Shown: positions 34,742 through 45,472, counted from the first letter of the stretch. The stretch: DNA of 64,000 nt from Sphaerisporangium krabiense (GCF_014200435.1 NZ_JACHBR010000001.1:3999501-4063500); one strand, 5' to 3'. Notes: a model not told the origin generated them from the letters alone. Numbers and translations are program-made.

Positions 34742-35488
34742 GTGGCCGCAGGTGGAAAGCCGGTCGCCGTTGAGGTCGCGAGGGACGAGCTGGAGTCCGT
34801 CCTCGCCGTCCGGCTCGACGATCCGCTTCTGGAGCGGGCGCTGACGCACCGCTCGTACGCCTACGAGAACGGTGGCCTGCCCACCAACGAGCGCCTGGAG
34901 TTCCTGGGTGACTCGGTGCTGGGCCTGGTCGTCACCGACACCCTGTTCCGGGGCCATCCCGACCTGCCCGAGGGGCAGCTCGCGAAGCTGCGGGCCGCGG
35001 TGGTCAACATGCGCGCGCTCGCCGACGTCGCCCGCACGCTGGACCTGGGCCGCTTCATGCGCCTCGGCCGGGGCGAGGAGGGCACGGGGGGCCGTGACAA
35101 GTCCTCGATCCTCGCCGACACCCTTGAGGCGCTGATCGGCGCCGTCTACGTCGACAAGGGCCTGGACGAGGCGTTCCGCGTGGTCCACCTGCTGTTCGAC
35201 CCGCTGATCGAGCGGTCGGCGTCGCTCGGCGCGGGCCTGGACTGGAAGACCTCGCTGCAGGAGCTGACCGCCTCCGAGATGCTCGGCGTCCCCGAGTACC
35301 ACGTCGAGGAGAGCGGGCCCGACCACGCCAAGTCGTTCACGGCGGTCGTCAGGGTCGGCGGGCAGGAGTACGGCTCGGGGGCCGGGCGCAGCAAGAAGGA
35401 GGCCGAGCAGCAGGCCGCGGAGGCCGCGTGGACGGCGATCCGGGCCCGCAGCGAGGCCCGCGAGAAGCTGGAGAAGGCGGCCAGCTAG
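34742..35488 (+). CDS. rnc: ribonuclease III
   Basis: A 248-residue double-strand-specific endoribonuclease that processes rRNA and structured mRNAs. The catalytic signature [11 protein letters not shown] is at 50-60, with the second acidic cluster in [16 protein letters not shown] dsRNA-binding domain occupies about residues 165-240 ([18 protein letters not shown], then [18 protein letters not shown]). GAGGAGG lies 5 nt before the GTG. mutM begins two bases after the stop codon, forming an rnc-mutM-acyP transcript. Confidence 0.97.
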   Translation: MAAGGKPVAVEVARDELESVLAVRLDDPLLERALTHRSYAYENGGLPTNERLEFLGDSVLGLVVTDTLFRGHPDLPEGQLAKLRAAVVNMRALADVARTLDLGRFMRLGRGEEGTGGRDKSSILADTLEALIGAVYVDKGLDEAFRVVHLLFDPLIERSASLGAGLDWKTSLQELTASEMLGVPEYHVEESGPDHAKSFTAVVRVGGQEYGSGAGRSKKEAEQQAAEAAWTAIRARSEAREKLEKAAS

Positions 35489-35490
35489 CC

Positions 35491-36363
35491 ATGCCCGAGC
35501 TGCCGGAGGTCGAGGTCGTGCGGCGGGGCCTGTCGCGCTGGGTCGCGGGCCGCACGATCACCAGGGCCGAGGTGCTGCACGCCCGCGCGATCCGCAGGCA
35601 CGTCCCCGGGGCCGCCGAGTTCGCCGGCAGGCTCGCCGGGCGCACCCTGGTGTCGGCGGAGCGCCGCGGCAAGTACCTCTGGATGCCCCTCGGCGACGCG
35701 GGCGGCGGCCCCGTCGCCGACTCCCTGCTCGCCCACCTGGGGATGAGCGGCCAGCTCCTCGTCGTGGACCCGTCCTCGCCGCCGGAGAAGCACCTGCGGG
35801 TACGCCTGAGCTTCGACGACGACGGTCCCGAGCTGCGCTTCGTCGACCAGCGCACCTTCGGGCACCTGCTGGTGGCGCCGCTGGTGCCGCTGGCCCGTTC
35901 GGTGCCCGAGCCGATCGTCCACATCGCGGCCGACCCGCTGGAGGACGCCTTCGACGACGAGGCGTTCGCGCGGCGGCTGGCCGTCCGGCAGAGCGAGATC
36001 AAGCGGGCGCTGCTCGACCAGTCGCTGATCAGCGGCGTCGGCAACATCTACGCCGACGAGGCCCTGTGGCGCGCGGAGCTGCACGGGTGCACGCCGACCC
36101 GGGCGCTGAGCGCGCGCAAGGTCGCCGAGCTGCTCGCGGCGGTGCGCGCGGTGATGGGCGAGGCGCTCGGCCAGGGCGGGACGTCCTTCGACAGCCTGTA
36201 CGTCAACGTGAACGGCGAGAGCGGCTACTTCGACCGTTCGCTCAACGTGTACGGCCGGGAGGGGGAGCCGTGCGGCCGCTGCGGCGCCCCGGTGCTGCGT
36301 GAGGCGTTCATGAACAGGTCCTCCTACAGTTGCCCGCGTTGTCAACCCCGGAGCCTTCCATGA
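35491..36363 (+). CDS. mutM: formamidopyrimidine-DNA glycosylase
   Basis: A 290-residue bifunctional glycosylase/AP lyase removing 8-oxoguanine and other oxidised purines. The N-terminal PELPEVE provides the catalytic Pro2 and Glu3; RGKYLW carries the conserved Lys. The H2TH domain contains [18 protein letters not shown] four-Cys zinc finger closes the protein (CGRCGAPV...YSCPRCQ). ATG follows rnc by two bases. The stop overlaps the acyP ATG (ATGA). All catalytic residues are intact. Confidence 0.97.
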   Translation: MPELPEVEVVRRGLSRWVAGRTITRAEVLHARAIRRHVPGAAEFAGRLAGRTLVSAERRGKYLWMPLGDAGGGPVADSLLAHLGMSGQLLVVDPSSPPEKHLRVRLSFDDDGPELRFVDQRTFGHLLVAPLVPLARSVPEPIVHIAADPLEDAFDDEAFARRLAVRQSEIKRALLDQSLISGVGNIYADEALWRAELHGCTPTRALSARKVAELLAAVRAVMGEALGQGGTSFDSLYVNVNGESGYFDRSLNVYGREGEPCGRCGAPVLREAFMNRSSYSCPRCQPRSLP

Positions 36364-36650
36364 CGGCGCCCGACTCGGGTCAGGTACGTCTGAACGTGTG
36401 GGTGCGCGGCCACGTGCAGGGGGTCGGGTTCCGTTGGTGGACGCGCGCGCGGGCGCTCGAACTCGGACTTGTGGGCTCGGCGTCGAACCTGGCGGACGGG
36501 CGTGTCGAGGTCGTCGCGGAGGGGCTCCGTGAGGACTGTGAGAAGCTTCTCGCCCTGCTCAGGGGTGACACGACCCCGGGGCGGGTAGATGCAGTGGTGG
36601 AGCGGTGGTCTCCGGTTCGCGGTGGTTTTGGTGGTTTCGTGGAGCGGTAG
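36360..36650 (+). CDS. acyP: acylphosphatase
   Basis: A 96-residue enzyme that hydrolyses carboxyl-phosphate bonds. The phosphate-binding loop [15 protein letters not shown] at about residues 13-27 contains the catalytic Arg, and [17 protein letters not shown] the catalytic Asn. The ATG overlaps the mutM stop, which argues for translational coupling. The position between mutM and smc is conserved in actinomycetes. Physiological substrate unknown. Confidence 0.95.
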   Translation: MTAPDSGQVRLNVWVRGHVQGVGFRWWTRARALELGLVGSASNLADGRVEVVAEGLREDCEKLLALLRGDTTPGRVDAVVERWSPVRGGFGGFVER

Positions 36651-36839
36651 CCGCTTCCCTTAAACCCCCTAAATGCGGTATATTTACATGTCGGGAGTGC
36701 CCATTGGTGCATTCATGGGGAGCGTTCAACTTGACCGCCTCCATCGCCGGTGCGACTCTTGAGAGGAAACACGCGCACCCCTCCCGCGGTTACAAGTGCG
36801 CGACCCAGTTTGGTCACTCAGCGTGGAGGACCCTTAACC

Positions 36840-37034
36840 ATGGCGAAGGCTCTACTCGGCCACGTCGGCGGTCTCGACCCTCGGATGGTCTCGGAAATGC
36901 GCCGTCTCCAGCAGCGGATCCGGGATCTGGAGGCTGAGCTCACAAGGCTCCAGGCTCAGAACGACGCTCTCGCGGCGCAGTCGCGGGATGAGGAGTTCAC
37001 CCGTCTGCAGGATCGCGAGCCGGCCCTCACCTGA
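36840..37034 (+). CDS. small coiled-coil protein upstream of smc
   Basis: A 64-residue protein: AKALLGHVGGLDPRMVSEM followed by a coiled coil (RRLQQRIRDLEAELTRLQAQ at about 20-39) and an acidic tail. It is preceded by a 189-bp leader that contains TATATT (36679-36684) and GGAGG 12 nt before the ATG. A strong terminator starts 23 nt after the stop, so it is a separate transcript. I recognise no named family; its position beside smc suggests, but does not show, a link to chromosome or cell-division functions. Confidence 0.7.
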   Translation: MAKALLGHVGGLDPRMVSEMRRLQQRIRDLEAELTRLQAQNDALAAQSRDEEFTRLQDREPALT

Positions 37035-37056
37035 GGCTCGGTACGGCAACACCGTC

Positions 37057-37080
37057 AGGGACGCCTCCCAAGGCGTCCCT
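37057..37080 (+). terminator. intrinsic terminator after the coiled-coil gene
   Basis: Arms AGGGACGCCT and AGGCGTCCCT form a perfect 10-bp stem with loop CCCA, followed by TTGCTGTT. Confidence 0.9.
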
Positions 37081-37428
37081 TTGCTGTTCCTCCGGCACAC
37101 TCCCCCCTCAGGCGCCACGTCTCACGTCGAGATGGCCGAAGATAGACCGAATCCTGGCTTTCCCGGATGGATCTTCGGAGCATCACGCGGGATCCGTCAA
37201 GATCTGTGGCCCGAGCAGGGAACCTCGCCATACCGATACGGCTTCGTCCGCGCGACCGGAACCGACCCCGGTGACGTGCCGATGGACGGCACGAGCGTCC
37301 GCGGGCGCGCGGCTGCGCCCGGCCGTGAAGCTCTTACGCGCCACCGGAGGATGCCCGAAGGGGTAAGGTGCCCCGCATAGATCGCTCTGACGTGGGCGAT
37401 CTCGGAATGTCGGGGAGGTCGGCGGCGG
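37081..37428. other. intergenic region upstream of smc
   Basis: About 350 bp without a convincing gene. TAAGGT at 37364-37369 is a possible smc -10, with no good -35. GGGAGG at 37413-37418 is a possible ribosome-binding site, further than usual from the GTG. Nothing else stands out. Confidence 0.4.
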
Positions 37429-40400
37429 GTGTATCTCAAGAACCTGACGCTGCGCGGCTTCAAGTCGTTCGCCTCCGCCACGGCGCTGCGGTTCGAGCCG
37501 GGGATCACCTGTGTCGTCGGCCCCAACGGGTCGGGCAAGTCCAACGTCGTCGACGCGCTCGCCTGGGTGATGGGCGAGCACAGCGCCAAGTCGCTGCGCG
37601 GCGGCAAGATGGAGGACGTCATCTTCGCGGGGACGTCCTCGCGCCCGCCGCTCGGCCGGGCCGAGGTCACGCTGACGATCGACAACACCGACGGCGCCCT
37701 CCCCATCGACTACACCGAGGTGACGATCAGCCGGCTGATGTTCCGGTCGGGCCAGAGCGAGTACGCCATCAACGGCGACACCTGCCGCCTGCTGGACATC
37801 CAGGAACTGCTGTCGGACTCCGGCATCGGGCGCGAGATGCACGTCATCGTGGGCCAGGGCCAGCTCGACACGGTCCTGCACGCGGGCCCCGAGGAGCGCA
37901 GGGCGTTCATCGAGGAGGCCGCGGGCGTCCTGAAGCACCGCAAGCGCAAAGAGAAGGCGCTGCGCAAGCTCGACGCCATGCAGGCCAACCTCACCCGCGT
38001 CCAGGACCTGGTCAACGAGCTGCGCCGCCAGCTCAAGCCGCTGGGCCGCCAGGCGGAGATCGCCCGCAGGGCCGCGGTGATCCAGGCCGACCTGCGCGAC
38101 GCCCGCCTGCGCCTGCTCGCCGACGACGTCGTGCGGCTGCGCACCCGCCTGGAGCGGGAGGCCGCCGACGAGGCCGCCGTGCGGGTGCGGCGCGCCGAGG
38201 TCGAGGGGCAACTGGAGGCCGGGCAGGCCAGGGAGGCCGAGCTGGAGGCCGCGGAGGCCGCCGCGCAGCCTCGCCTCGCCTCCGCCCAGGAGACCTACTA
38301 CCGCCTGGCCGCGCTCAAGGAGCGGTTCCACAGCGTCGGCACGCTGGCGAGCGAGCGCCAGCGGCACGCCCTGGAGGCGGCGTCGATCGAGCGGCGCGGG
38401 CGCGACCCGGAGGACTACGAGCGCGAGGCCGCCGAGGTCCGCGCGCGCGAGGAGAACCTGAAGATCGAGCTGGACCAGGCCGAGGAGGTCCTGGAGCAGG
38501 CGGTCTGGCGGCGTACCGAGGCCGAGGAGGCGCTGGCGGACGAGGAGCGCCGCCTGGCCGCGGCGGCGCGGGCGGCGGCCGACCGCCGCGAGAGCCTGGC
38601 CCGGCTGCGGGGCGAGGTCGCCGCCGTGCGGGGCCGCGCGCGGGCCGCGGAGGAGGAGATCGGGCGCCTCGGCAAGGCGCTCGCCGAGGCGGGGCAGCGC
38701 GCCGAGCGCGCCCGGGAGGACCACGACGCCGAGCGGCTCGCAGGCCCCGCGGCCGAGCCTGAGCTGGCCGAGGAGCTGGCCGTGGCCCAGGAGGGCCTGT
38801 CGGAGGCCGAGGCCGCGGTCGAGGCGGCCAGGACGGCCGTGGAGGAGGCCAGAGCCGCCGTGGAGGGCCCGCGGCGGGCGTTGGCCGAAGCCAGGACGGC
38901 GGTGGGCGCGGCGCGCGCGGCCGACCAGGAGGCGCAGCGCGCGGTGGCGGCGCTGGAGGCCCGCCGCGACGCCCTGGAGATGGGCCTGGCGGAGGGCGCG
39001 GACGGCGGCGCGGCGTTGCTGGCGGCGGGGCTGCCCGGCGTGCTCGGGCCGATGGCCACGCTGATGAGCGTGCGGCCCGGGGCCGAGGTCGCCGTGGCCG
39101 CGGTGCTGGGGGCCGCCGCCGAGGCCGTGGCCGTCGAGTCGCACGCGACGGTCGTGGAGGCCCTGGAGCTGCTGCGGGCCAAGGGCGCGGGCAAGGCCGG
39201 CCTGGTCGTCGCCTCCGACGCCGTCGTGCCCCGGCCCGCGCCGGCCGACGGCCTGGTGTGGGCGGCCGACCTGGTCACGGTGCCGGAGGCGTTCCGCGAG
39301 GCCGCCGAGGGCCTGCTGTCCGGCGTGGTCGTGGTGGACGACCCGCAGGCCGCCACGCGGGTGGTCCGGGAGCGTCCCGAGCTGCGGGCGGTCACCTGGG
39401 CGGGCGACCTGGTCGGCGCCCACTACGCGTACGGCGGGTCGGGCGGCGGCACGTCGGTGCTCCAGATGCGCACCGCGCTGGACCAGGCCGTCGCGGACCT
39501 GGCCGAGGTGACGGAGACCGCCGCGCGCACCGTCGTCGCGCTGGAGGAGGCCATCGAGGCCGAGCGCGTGGCGCAGCAGGCCGTCGAGTCCGCCCAGGCG
39601 GGGGTGAGCCAGGCGCAGACGGGCGCCGACGCCGCGCAGGCGGGCGTCAAGGCCGCCCGGCGGGCGCTGGACGCCGTGCGGGGCAGGCAGCGGGAGGCCG
39701 ACCAGCGGCTCGCCGTCGCGGCCAGGCGGCTGGCCCAGCTCGACGCCGCCGCGGACGCAGCCCGCCAGGAGTGCGACCGGCTGGCCGCCAACGTCGCCGC
39801 CGCGGAGGAGGCCCGCGACCGCGACCTGGCCGGGGTCGTGGAGCTGGAGGAGCGCCTGGCCGGGGCCGAGTACGCCGACGAGCTCGCCGCCGAGCCGACC
39901 ACCGAGACCCGTGACGAGCTCGCCGCGACCTGCGCGGTGGCCAGGCAGGCCGAGATGGAGGCACGCCTGGCGGTCCGCACCGCCGAGGAGCGCGTCACGG
40001 GCATCGCGGGCCGCGCCGACCACCTCGTGCGCGCCGCACGCCGTGAGCGCGAGGAGCGGGCGGGCGCCGCCGCGCTGCGCGAGCGCCGCCGCGCGCAGGC
40101 CGCGCTGGCCGAGGCCGTCGCCCGCGGCGCCGGGCGCGCGCTCGGGCTGCTGGAGGCCTCCCTCGCGGCGGCGGCGGGGGAGCGCGACGAGGCCGAACGG
40201 GCGCGGGGCGAGATCGACGCGGAGCTGAAGGCCGTACGGGTGCGGGTCCGCGAGCTGTCCGGCGAGCTGGACGGCCTGGTCAACCGCGTGCACGGCACCG
40301 AGGTCGCCCGCACCGAGCAGCGCCTGCGCCTGGAGCAGATGGAGGCCAGGGCCATGGAGGAGTTCGGCGTCGAGGTGGACGCGCTGACCTCCGAGTACGG

Positions 40401-41109
40401 CCCCGGCCAGCCGGTGCCGGTCGCCGACGGCGAGCCCGTGCCGTACGTCCGCGAGGAGCAGGAGAAGCGGGCGCGGGTGGCCGAGAAGCAGATGGCGCAG
40501 CTCGGCAAGGTGAACCCGCTGGCGCTGGAGGAGTTCGCCGCGCTGGAGGAGCGCCACACCTTCCTCAACTCCCAGCTCGAAGACCTGCGCAAGACCCGGC
40601 GGGACCTGCTGCTCGTGGTCAAGGAGGTCGACGAGCGGGTGGAGCAGGTCTTCACGGCCGCCTACGAGGACGTCGCCCGCGAGTTCGAGACGATCTTCAC
40701 GCGGGTGTTCCCCGGCGGAGAGGGCCGCCTGCTGCTGACCGACCCCTCCGACATGCTGACCACAGGCGTGGACGTCGAGGCGCGCCCGCCGGGCAAGAAG
40801 GTCAAGCGCCTGTCGCTGCTGTCGGGCGGCGAGCGGTCGCTGACCGCCGTGGCGTTCCTGATCTCGATCTTCAAGGCCCGCCCGTCGCCGTTCTACGTCA
40901 TGGACGAGGTCGAGGCCGCGCTGGACGACACCAACACCCAGCGGCTGCTCACCCTGTTCGAGGAGCTGCGGCAGAGCTCCCAGCTCATCGTGATCACCCA
41001 CCAGAAGCGCACGATGGAGATCGCCGACGCGTTGTACGGGGTCAGCATGCGCGGGGACGGCGTCACGCAGGTCGTCAGCCAGCGCCTGCGCGAGCGGGAG
41101 AGCGCCTGA
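37429..41109 (+). CDS. smc: chromosome segregation protein SMC
   Basis: A 1226-residue condensin ATPase that compacts and segregates the chromosome with ScpA and ScpB. Walker A GPNGSGKS is at residues 31-38; long Ala/Glu/Arg-rich coiled coils run on both sides of a hinge at about 530-660 (LPGVLGPMATLMSVRPGAEVAV). The C-terminal head has the ABC signature LSLLSGGERSL and Walker B FYVMDEVEAALDD. The coiled coil is very GC-rich, so the opposite strand carries long open frames that are not genes. GTG start as in homologues. ftsY follows about 115 bp downstream. Confidence 0.97.
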   Translation: MYLKNLTLRGFKSFASATALRFEPGITCVVGPNGSGKSNVVDALAWVMGEHSAKSLRGGKMEDVIFAGTSSRPPLGRAEVTLTIDNTDGALPIDYTEVTISRLMFRSGQSEYAINGDTCRLLDIQELLSDSGIGREMHVIVGQGQLDTVLHAGPEERRAFIEEAAGVLKHRKRKEKALRKLDAMQANLTRVQDLVNELRRQLKPLGRQAEIARRAAVIQADLRDARLRLLADDVVRLRTRLEREAADEAAVRVRRAEVEGQLEAGQAREAELEAAEAAAQPRLASAQETYYRLAALKERFHSVGTLASERQRHALEAASIERRGRDPEDYEREAAEVRAREENLKIELDQAEEVLEQAVWRRTEAEEALADEERRLAAAARAAADRRESLARLRGEVAAVRGRARAAEEEIGRLGKALAEAGQRAERAREDHDAERLAGPAAEPELAEELAVAQEGLSEAEAAVEAARTAVEEARAAVEGPRRALAEARTAVGAARAADQEAQRAVAALEARRDALEMGLAEGADGGAALLAAGLPGVLGPMATLMSVRPGAEVAVAAVLGAAAEAVAVESHATVVEALELLRAKGAGKAGLVVASDAVVPRPAPADGLVWAADLVTVPEAFREAAEGLLSGVVVVDDPQAATRVVRERPELRAVTWAGDLVGAHYAYGGSGGGTSVLQMRTALDQAVADLAEVTETAARTVVALEEAIEAERVAQQAVESAQAGVSQAQTGADAAQAGVKAARRALDAVRGRQREADQRLAVAARRLAQLDAAADAARQECDRLAANVAAAEEARDRDLAGVVELEERLAGAEYADELAAEPTTETRDELAATCAVARQAEMEARLAVRTAEERVTGIAGRADHLVRAARREREERAGAAALRERRRAQAALAEAVARGAGRALGLLEASLAAAAGERDEAERARGEIDAELKAVRVRVRELSGELDGLVNRVHGTEVARTEQRLRLEQMEARAMEEFGVEVDALTSEYGPGQPVPVADGEPVPYVREEQEKRARVAEKQMAQLGKVNPLALEEFAALEERHTFLNSQLEDLRKTRRDLLLVVKEVDERVEQVFTAAYEDVAREFETIFTRVFPGGEGRLLLTDPSDMLTTGVDVEARPPGKKVKRLSLLSGGERSLTAVAFLISIFKARPSPFYVMDEVEAALDDTNTQRLLTLFEELRQSSQLIVITHQKRTMEIADALYGVSMRGDGVTQVVSQRLRERESA

Positions 41110-41223
41110 CCTCGTGCCGATCCTTCAAGTTCAGCCTAGAAGTCAGGAAATATCGGTATAACCACCGCACGGGGGGCGAGCCCGGGCGGCAGCACGCCCG
41201 CCCGTCTGGAAAACTGACATCTT

Positions 41224-42405
41224 GTGGATGGGTATCTCGGCATCATTGTGATCGTCATCGTCGTCGCGGCGCTCGCGCTGGGCGGCATGTTCCTGCTGTT
41301 CCGGCCCAGCCGGCGGCACGCGCCGCCGGTCCCCCCGCCGCAGGCGCCGACTCTTCCCGAGCGCGACCAGGCCCCGCCGGCCGGTGTGATCGAGGAAGAC
41401 ACCATCACCACCACCGTGCCGCCTCCGGCCAGGCCGGTGGAGCCCGTGGTGGTTCCCGAGATCGAGATCCCCCCTCCCTCCGCGGGGCGCATGGTGCGGC
41501 TGCGCGCCCGGCTCGCCCGCTCGCAGACCTCCCTCGGCAAGGGCCTGCTCGAACTGCTGTCCCGCGACCGTCTCGACGACGACGCGTGGGACGAGGTCGA
41601 GGACACCCTGATCACCGCCGATGTCGGCGTCGCCCCCACCCGCGCCATGGTCGACGAGCTGCGCACCCGCGTGAAGGTCCTCGGCTCCCGCGACGTCGGC
41701 GAGGTGCGCGGCCTGCTGCGCGAGCAGCTCCTCACCCAGATCGGCGCCGACATGGACCGCACGCTGCGCACCGCCCCGCACGGCGAGCGTCCCGCCGTCG
41801 TCCTGGTGGTCGGCGTCAACGGCACCGGCAAGACCACCACCACCGGCAAGCTCGCCCGCGCGCTGATCGGCGACGGCCGCACGGTCGTCCTCGGCGCCGC
41901 CGACACCTTCCGCGCCGCCGCCGCCGACCAGCTCCAGACCTGGGGCGAGCGCGTCGGCGCGGAGGTCGTGCGCAAGGACGAGGGCGCCGACCCGGCGTCC
42001 GTGGCCTTCGACGCGGTCAGCAAGGGCATCGACGACAAGGTGGACACCGTCATCGTCGACACGGCGGGCCGCCTGCACACCAAGACCGGCCTCATGGACG
42101 AGCTCGGCAAGGTCAAGCGGGTCATCGAGAAGAAGGCCACCGTGGACGAGGTCCTGCTCGTCCTGGACGCCACCACCGGGCAGAACGGCATGCGCCAGGC
42201 CCAGGTGTTCGCCGAGGCGGTGAACGTCACCGGCATCGTGCTGACCAAGCTGGACGGCACGGCCAAGGGCGGCATCGTGATCGCCGTCCAGCGCGAGCTG
42301 GGCGTCCCGGTCAAGCTCGTCGGCCTCGGCGAGGGCCCCGACGACCTGGCCCCCTTCGACCCCGAGGTCTTCGTCGACGCCATCCTCGGCGACAACGGCC
42401 GCTGA
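41224..42405 (+). CDS. ftsY: signal recognition particle receptor FtsY
   Basis: A 393-residue SRP GTPase receptor for co-translational membrane targeting. An N-terminal transmembrane helix (GIIVIVIVVAALALGGMFLLF, residues 6-26) replaces the amphipathic anchor of E. coli and is the actinobacterial form. A Pro-rich linker of about 60 residues follows, then the N domain (RARLARSQTSLGKGLLELL) and the G domain with P-loop GVNGTGKT at 197-204, DTFRAAAADQL, DTAGRLHT and TKLDGTAKGG. The GTG start lacks a Shine-Dalgarno. It ends eight bases from a convergent ABC ATPase gene. Confidence 0.97.
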   Translation: MDGYLGIIVIVIVVAALALGGMFLLFRPSRRHAPPVPPPQAPTLPERDQAPPAGVIEEDTITTTVPPPARPVEPVVVPEIEIPPPSAGRMVRLRARLARSQTSLGKGLLELLSRDRLDDDAWDEVEDTLITADVGVAPTRAMVDELRTRVKVLGSRDVGEVRGLLREQLLTQIGADMDRTLRTAPHGERPAVVLVVGVNGTGKTTTTGKLARALIGDGRTVVLGAADTFRAAAADQLQTWGERVGAEVVRKDEGADPASVAFDAVSKGIDDKVDTVIVDTAGRLHTKTGLMDELGKVKRVIEKKATVDEVLLVLDATTGQNGMRQAQVFAEAVNVTGIVLTKLDGTAKGGIVIAVQRELGVPVKLVGLGEGPDDLAPFDPEVFVDAILGDNGR

Positions 42406-42412
42406 CGAGGTT

Positions 42413-43216
42413 CTAGGCCCCGGCCTCCGCCGCGGGGCGGCGGAGGCCGATGGGCACGATCATCGGCGTGGCGAAGACCGGGTCGGGGACGACCTTGGCC
42501 CGCAGGTCGAAGACCTCCGACAGAAGCGGCTCGGTCAGCACCTCGTGCGGGCTCCCGGTGGCGACCAGGCGGCCGTCGCGCATCGCCACCAGGCGGTCGG
42601 CGTAGCGGGCGGCCAGGTTGAGGTCGTGCAGCACCATGACGACCGTGCGGCCGAGCTCGTCCCTGAGCCGGGCGACCAGGTCGAGCACCTCGATCTGGTG
42701 GGCCAGGTCCAGGAACGTCGTCGGCTCGTCCAGCAGGAGCAGCGGGGTGCCCTGGGCCAGGGCCATCGAGATCCACGCCCGCTGCCGCTGCCCGCCGGAC
42801 AGCTCGTCCAGAGGCCGCTCGGCCAGCTCCAGCAGGCCGGTCATCCGCAGCGCCTCGGCGACCGCCGCCTCGTCCCGCGCGGACCACTGCCGGTACCACG
42901 CCTGGTGGGGGTGCCGTCCCCGTGCCACCAGGTCGCCCACGGTGAGCCCCTCGGGCGCGCTGGGCGCCTGGGGCAGCACGCCGAGGGTCTTGGCGACCTC
43001 ACGGCTCGGCATCCTGTCGATGCGCGCGCCGTCCAGCAGCACGTGCCCGCCGGCGGGTTTGAGCAGCCGGCCGAGCGCGCGCAGCAGCGTGGACTTCCCG
43101 CACCCGTTCGGGCCGATGATCGCGGTCACCGTGCCGGACTCGACGCCGAGGTCGAGGCCGTCCACGACGAGACGGTCGCCGTAGCCGAGTTCGAGCCGCG
43201 CGGCCTGAAGTCTCAT
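42413..43216 (-). CDS. iron-siderophore ABC transporter ATP-binding protein (FecE/FepC type)
   Basis: A 267-residue ABC ATPase: Walker A GPNGCGKS at 35-42, Q-loop LPQAP, signature LSGGQ at 139-143, Walker B LLLLDEP at 159-165 and the switch His197 in VLHDLN. It energises the FecCD permeases encoded immediately upstream; the ATG overlaps the stop of the second permease. The strongly self-complementary C-terminal coding segment (42422-42448) could act as a terminator for ftsY on the other strand. The ligand is probably ferric siderophore, from the family and the iron boxes at 45.4 kb. Confidence 0.93.
   Translation of the reverse strand: MRLQAARLELGYGDRLVVDGLDLGVESGTVTAIIGPNGCGKSTLLRALGRLLKPAGGHVLLDGARIDRMPSREVAKTLGVLPQAPSAPEGLTVGDLVARGRHPHQAWYRQWSARDEAAVAEALRMTGLLELAERPLDELSGGQRQRAWISMALAQGTPLLLLDEPTTFLDLAHQIEVLDLVARLRDELGRTVVMVLHDLNLAARYADRLVAMRDGRLVATGSPHEVLTEPLLSEVFDLRAKVVPDPVFATPMIVPIGLRRPAAEAGA
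42422..42448. terminator. inverted repeat at the ftsY / ABC ATPase junction
   Basis: Arms GGCCTCCGCC and GGCGGAGGCC enclose a G-rich loop, 17 nt after the ftsY stop, inside the 3' coding end of the convergent ATPase gene. It lacks a U-tract. Confidence 0.45.
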
Positions 43217-44295
43217 GTGCCACCTTTGACGCGCCGGGTGCGGATGAGCAGGAAGACCAGGTACGGTGCGCCGAGCACCGCCGTGACGATGCCGACCGGC
43301 AGCTCCACCGGGGTCAGCGTCCGCGCGGCCAGGTCCGCGGCGGCGACCAGGACGGCCCCGGTGACCGCGGAGACCACGACGGGCGGCTGGGCCACCCCGG
43401 CGAGCCGCAGCGCGATCTGCGGCGAGGCCAGCGCCACGAACGTGATCGGCCCGGCCGCGGCCGTGGCGACGGAGGCCAGCAGCACGGCGGCGAGCAGCAG
43501 CGCCCCCCGGCCGCGGTCGATCCGCACGCCGAGGCCGCGCGCGGTGTCGTCGCCGAGCCGCAGCGCGCCGAGCGTGCGGGAGCCGAGCAGGGTGGCGGGG
43601 ACCAGCACGGCGAGCGCGGCGGCCACGGGCACGACGTGCTCGAACCCCCTGCCGTTGAGTGATCCGCTGATCCACACCATCGCGCGGGCCGCGTCGTTGA
43701 CGTCGCCCGCGGTGAGCAGCCAGTACTTGACGTTCGTGAACACCGCGACGACGCCGACGCCGACGAGGATCAGCCGGTAGCCGTCCATCCCCTTGCGCCA
43801 CGCCAGCCCGTACACCAGCGCGGCGCCCGCCAGGCCGCCGGCCACGGCCGCCAGGGGTATCCCGATCGCGGCGAGCGTGCCGCCCGCGCCGCCGTGCGCG
43901 GTGCCGGTCAGCACGGTCAGCGCCACGACGGCCACGCTCGCCCCGGAGGTGACGCCGAGGATGTCCGGCCCGGCCAGCGGGTTGCGGGCGATGGCCTGGG
44001 TGACAGCCCCGGAGATCGCGAGCGCGGCGCCCACGAGGGCCCCGGTGAGCGCGCGTGGCAGGCGCAGTTCCATGACGACGAGCCGGTCCCCGGCGTCGCC
44101 GCCGCCGAGGACGGTCCGGGCGACGTCGGCCAGGGTCAGGGGGATGTCGCCGAGCCGGACGTTCAGGCCCATGAGCAGGAGCAGGGCGGCGAGTCCGGCG
44201 AGGGTGACGGCGGCGGCGCGCGGGCGCAGCAGCCAGGACGCGCCGGCGATCCGCACCGGCCGCTGCCGCCGCAGCCGCAGCTCCGGTGCGCTCAC
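43213..44295 (-). CDS. FecCD-family iron-siderophore permease (second subunit)
   Basis: A 360-residue, about 10-helix permease of the BtuC/FecCD family. Conserved blocks include [32 protein letters not shown] read in two halves and [16 protein letters not shown] in the first half, and [19 protein letters not shown] near the coupling helix. GTG overlaps the stop of the first permease (GTGA), and its own stop overlaps the ATPase start. All three inner-membrane genes are therefore translationally coupled. It forms a heterodimeric channel with the other permease. Confidence 0.93.
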   Translation of the reverse strand: MSAPELRLRRQRPVRIAGASWLLRPRAAAVTLAGLAALLLLMGLNVRLGDIPLTLADVARTVLGGGDAGDRLVVMELRLPRALTGALVGAALAISGAVTQAIARNPLAGPDILGVTSGASVAVVALTVLTGTAHGGAGGTLAAIGIPLAAVAGGLAGAALVYGLAWRKGMDGYRLILVGVGVVAVFTNVKYWLLTAGDVNDAARAMVWISGSLNGRGFEHVVPVAAALAVLVPATLLGSRTLGALRLGDDTARGLGVRIDRGRGALLLAAVLLASVATAAAGPITFVALASPQIALRLAGVAQPPVVVSAVTGAVLVAAADLAARTLTPVELPVGIVTAVLGAPYLVFLLIRTRRVKGGT

Positions 44296-45326
44296 AGGCG
44301 CACCGCCCGGCCGCGGCGGATCAGCACGACGAAGAACGGGGCGCCGAGCAGGGCGAGCACCACGCCGACCTCCAGCTCGCCCGGCCGCGCGACGACGCGG
44401 CCGAGCACGTCGGCGAGCAGGAGCAGGGCCGCCCCGGTGAGCGCGGAGTACAGCAGGAGCCGCCGGTGGTCGGCGCCGGCGAGCGCGCGGGCCAGGTGGG
44501 GCACGATGAGCCCGACGAAGGCGAGCGCCCCGCAGGCGGCGACCGCGGCCCCGGTGAGCAGCGTGATCGACGCCAGGCCCACGGTGCGGGTGAGCGGCAC
44601 CCGCCTGCCGAGGCCGCGGGCCACGTCGTCGCCGAGCGCGAGGGCGTCCAGGCCGCGCGCGTTGGCGAAGGCGAGGATCAGGCCCGCGGCGACGAACGGC
44701 AGCACCTGCCCGGCGATCGCGGCGTCGCGCCCGGCGATCGAGCCGATCTGCCAGAAGCGGAAGACGTCCATGGCCTGCTGGTCCAGCAGGACGACCGTGG
44801 AGGTGAGCGCGTACAGCAGCGCGCTGACGGCGGTGCCCGCCAGGGCCAGCGTGACCGGGGTCGGCCCGCCGCGCCCGCCCGCGAGGCCGATCGCGAAAAC
44901 GGCGCCCCCGGCGATCAGGGCTCCGGCCAGGCCGAACCAGATGTAGCCGTAGACGCCGTCCAGGCGGAAGAGCACGATGCTCAGCACCGTGGCGAACGCC
45001 GCGCCCTGGGTGACGCCGAGCAGGCCGGGGTCGGCCAGGGGGTTGCGGGTGTGGCCCTGGGCGAGCGCGCCGGCGACGCCGAGCGCCGGCCCGGCGAGGA
45101 GCCCGAGGAGGGTGCGGGGGACGCGCAGGCCGCGGACGATGATGTCGCTCTCGCCGCCGTCCGGGCTCCACAGGGCGTGCCAGACGTCGCCGGGGGAGAC
45201 CGGCTTGGCCCCGACCGTGACGCTGAGCAGGACGGCCGCGAGCACGGCGAGCAGGAGTCCGGGCACGACCAGACGCCGCCGGGCCCGGGGGAGCGGCGTA
45301 CGCGCCGTCCCCGCCGCTGCGGTCAT
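44292..45326 (-). CDS. FecCD-family iron-siderophore permease (first subunit)
   Basis: A 344-residue permease with the FecCD signature [24 protein letters not shown] followed by [18 protein letters not shown], and [19 protein letters not shown] at the coupling region. Ten hydrophobic helices are expected. It is the first gene of a permease-permease-ATPase operon, divergent from the substrate-binding lipoprotein with 183 bp between. Two iron boxes lie in that gap, closer to the binding protein. Substrate type is inferred from the family; no siderophore biosynthetic gene is visible in the window. Confidence 0.93.
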   Translation of the reverse strand: MTAAAGTARTPLPRARRRLVVPGLLLAVLAAVLLSVTVGAKPVSPGDVWHALWSPDGGESDIIVRGLRVPRTLLGLLAGPALGVAGALAQGHTRNPLADPGLLGVTQGAAFATVLSIVLFRLDGVYGYIWFGLAGALIAGGAVFAIGLAGGRGGPTPVTLALAGTAVSALLYALTSTVVLLDQQAMDVFRFWQIGSIAGRDAAIAGQVLPFVAAGLILAFANARGLDALALGDDVARGLGRRVPLTRTVGLASITLLTGAAVAACGALAFVGLIVPHLARALAGADHRRLLLYSALTGAALLLLADVLGRVVARPGELEVGVVLALLGAPFFVVLIRRGRAVRL

Positions 45327-45453
45327 CTCCTGCGGCCCTTCCCTGTGGCTTTCGTGAGGTCTGTAGGGCTAAGGGCGATACGCACCTTTGGTGCCTCTTG
45401 CTGCGCCTCTCGTGGCGAGCGTCCTTTGCCGAACCAGGGATGAGTATGTCAGA

Positions 45454-45472
45454 TTAGGGCTGCCTTACCTAA
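45454..45472. promoter_or_regulatory. iron box 1 (DmdR/IdeR-type operator)
   Basis: TTAGGGCTGCCTTACCTAA matches the 19-bp actinobacterial iron-box consensus (TTAGG-N9-CCTAA form) at about 14 positions. It overlaps iron box 2 by 4 bp. Confidence 0.75.

Noticed and set aside
37183-41001. A very long open frame antisense to smc (over 1200 codons)
   Set aside because: It mirrors the smc coiled-coil codons, is dominated by Gly, Leu, Ala and Arg, and has no domain. It is a GC-rich frame shadow.
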